A DNA stretch of 64,000 nucleotides from CAZAYP01 sp964489425 [NCBI: uncultured Verrucomicrobiota bacterium] (lineage in GTDB: Bacteria > Verrucomicrobiota > Kiritimatiellia > RZYC01), in the NCBI GenBank assembly GCA_964489425.1, contig CAZAYP010000015.1:19450-83449 (forward strand), read 5' to 3'. How positions within the stretch are numbered: position 1 is the first letter of the stretch; each line of letters begins with the position of its first letter. The notes under the pieces are model-generated. The model was not told the origin of the DNA. It saw nothing but the letters and a program-made list of their open reading frames with translations, and searched no databases. The position numbers and the translations under genes were made by a program. This document shows, piece after piece, positions 63,444-64,000 of this stretch.

Positions 63444-63608
63444 TCAGCGTTCTCCGTGGACCTCGTTGTCAAACTGGACGATGCCAGCCAAAACCGTTCC
63501 CAGCAGTCGGCCGGCCGGATCGTCGTTGATCGGCTCCGTGGCTGATCGTACCGTCACGCCAGCCCGGCCAAGCGCGGCGGCGTGCACGCGGTAGTCGATC
63601 GCGTTCAT
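63444..63608 (-). pseudogene. Serine recombinase (resolvase/invertase) fragment
   Basis: A 54-residue frame from ATG 63608 reads DYRVHAAALGRAGVTVRSAT then EPINDDPAGRLLGTVLAGIV and ends QFDNEVHGER-stop. This matches the end of the catalytic domain of serine recombinases ('L...Gv.l.S.tE.idd.p.G.ll...la..aqfdn...sER'). The catalytic Ser region upstream and the DNA-binding domain are gone. A decayed fragment. Confidence 0.6.
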
Positions 63609-63631
63609 TGAAGATCAAACCCAGACGGATT

Positions 63632-63681
63632 CGACGGAGCGCATCCCTCCAGAATTTGCCTTGGAGGACGACGCTCCGTCG
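63632..63681. repeat. REP-like palindrome
   Basis: A perfect 10-base inverted repeat CGACGGAGCG/CGCTCCGTCG encloses a second, inner pair CTCCA/TGGAG. It can fold into a 50-base nested hairpin. Similar 'GGAGCG...CGCTCC' palindromes are common repeats in related genomes (recalled, not searched). Confidence 0.6.
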
Positions 63682-63796
63682 GCGCTGTATGAAAGAGTAG
63701 GCCATCATGGCGACCAGCAGACGCGAGGGGTTCCCCATGGAGCTGGTCTGCACCCGCACCGGCCGGGGCGCACGGTTACGGCTGGACAGTTCAGCC

Positions 63797-63949
63797 ATGT
63801 TTAAGGATCCGGTTGTAGAAGAAAGCCGCGCGGCACGCCAACGCCATGCGGCCCAAGCCATAGCTGCAGACCTGAAGGAAGCAGAACGCCACATGGAACG
63901 ACCGATTGGCGCCCGCGCTCCGAAAAGGCCGATGCATAAAGCGTCTTAA
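63797..63949 (+). CDS. Small conserved-type protein (KDPVVEE family)
   Basis: 50 residues from ATG 63797. MFKDPVVEESRAARQRHAAQ followed by AIAADLKEAER matches a widespread small protein pattern ('M.kDPIVEEvr.aR..ha..f..Dl.ai..dl...E') of unknown function often found near toxin-type genes. No partner lies in the window. A longer in-frame start at 63707 also exists. Confidence 0.4.
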   Translation: MFKDPVVEESRAARQRHAAQAIAADLKEAERHMERPIGARAPKRPMHKAS

Positions 63950-64000
63950 CCTGACTTCCCCGGCGCTATGCGAAAAGGCCCGTAAAACAGGGGTCATCGG

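Noticed and set aside
1-64000. CRISPR arrays, rRNA genes and classical riboswitches
   Set aside because: No regularly spaced repeats, no rRNA-like sequence and no recognisable riboswitch cores were seen on either strand.

Overview
This is a GC-rich bacterial chromosome segment. No rRNA is present to fix the taxonomy. The gene style suggests the Verrucomicrobiota/Kiritimatiellota (PVC) group: very large secreted proteins built from LamG, TIG, BACON-like and type-3 thrombospondin modules, a DUF4380 protein, dispersed 'CCACGGATGG' and 'CACGAAGGTCACGAAG' palindromic repeats, and Mu-like phage remnants. That placement is inference from content.

Region by region: (1) 1-9.3 kb, minus strand: one truncated secreted protein and three large secreted proteins (phosphatase-like/LamG, SBBP beta-propeller, TIG repeats). 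(2) 9.3-13.8 kb: an accessory island of minus-strand, AT-richer genes (M28 peptidase, AbrB-like protein, two hypotheticals, a small membrane protein) with at least one convincing integron attC-like site and a second weaker one, plus transposase debris and dispersed repeats. (3) 14-19.3 kb: a radical SAM protein coupled to a large membrane glycosyltransferase-like protein, then a VapBC-type toxin-antitoxin pair. (4) 19.3-26.9 kb, minus strand: a secreted GH13 alpha-amylase-like enzyme and a three-gene group (polar amino-acid-type binding lipoprotein, MBOAT acyltransferase with an apparent one-base frameshift, AlgJ/AlgX-like SGNH protein). (5) 27-30.9 kb: rpmE, prfA, a DUF4380 protein, a tandem receiver protein and a convergent zinc-ribbon protein. 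(6) 31-33.5 kb: a decayed DUF4338-ISAs1 transposase next to tRNA-Asn(GTT), and a Mu-like portal remnant. (7) 33.5-41 kb: a 2483-residue secreted multidomain protein with an HExxH motif, followed by terminase and transposase fragments. (8) 41.4-51.9 kb, minus strand: a sugar-type binding protein, lipase-like lipoprotein, binding-protein/TolC fusion, RND adaptor, RND pump and metallophosphoesterase. (9) 52-58.2 kb, plus strand: type II secretion GspK-GspL-GspM-like proteins, translationally coupled to a TPR glycosyltransferase-like protein, a radical SAM activase-like protein and a Nudix hydrolase. (10) 58.2-62.6 kb: small proteins, a MIF-like tautomerase, and an operon with a thiolase-fold protein lacking the nucleophilic Cys, its DUF35 partner and an AllH-like (DUF2877) protein. 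(11) 62.6-64 kb: dispersed repeats, a serine recombinase fragment, a REP-like palindrome and a small ORF.

Two units stand out as possible systems: the RND operon in which the outer-membrane factor carries its own substrate-binding domain and is co-transcribed with a second binding protein; and the thiolase-DUF35 unit whose thiolase has Pro where the nucleophilic Cys is expected. The integron-like island is the most interesting genome-plasticity signal.
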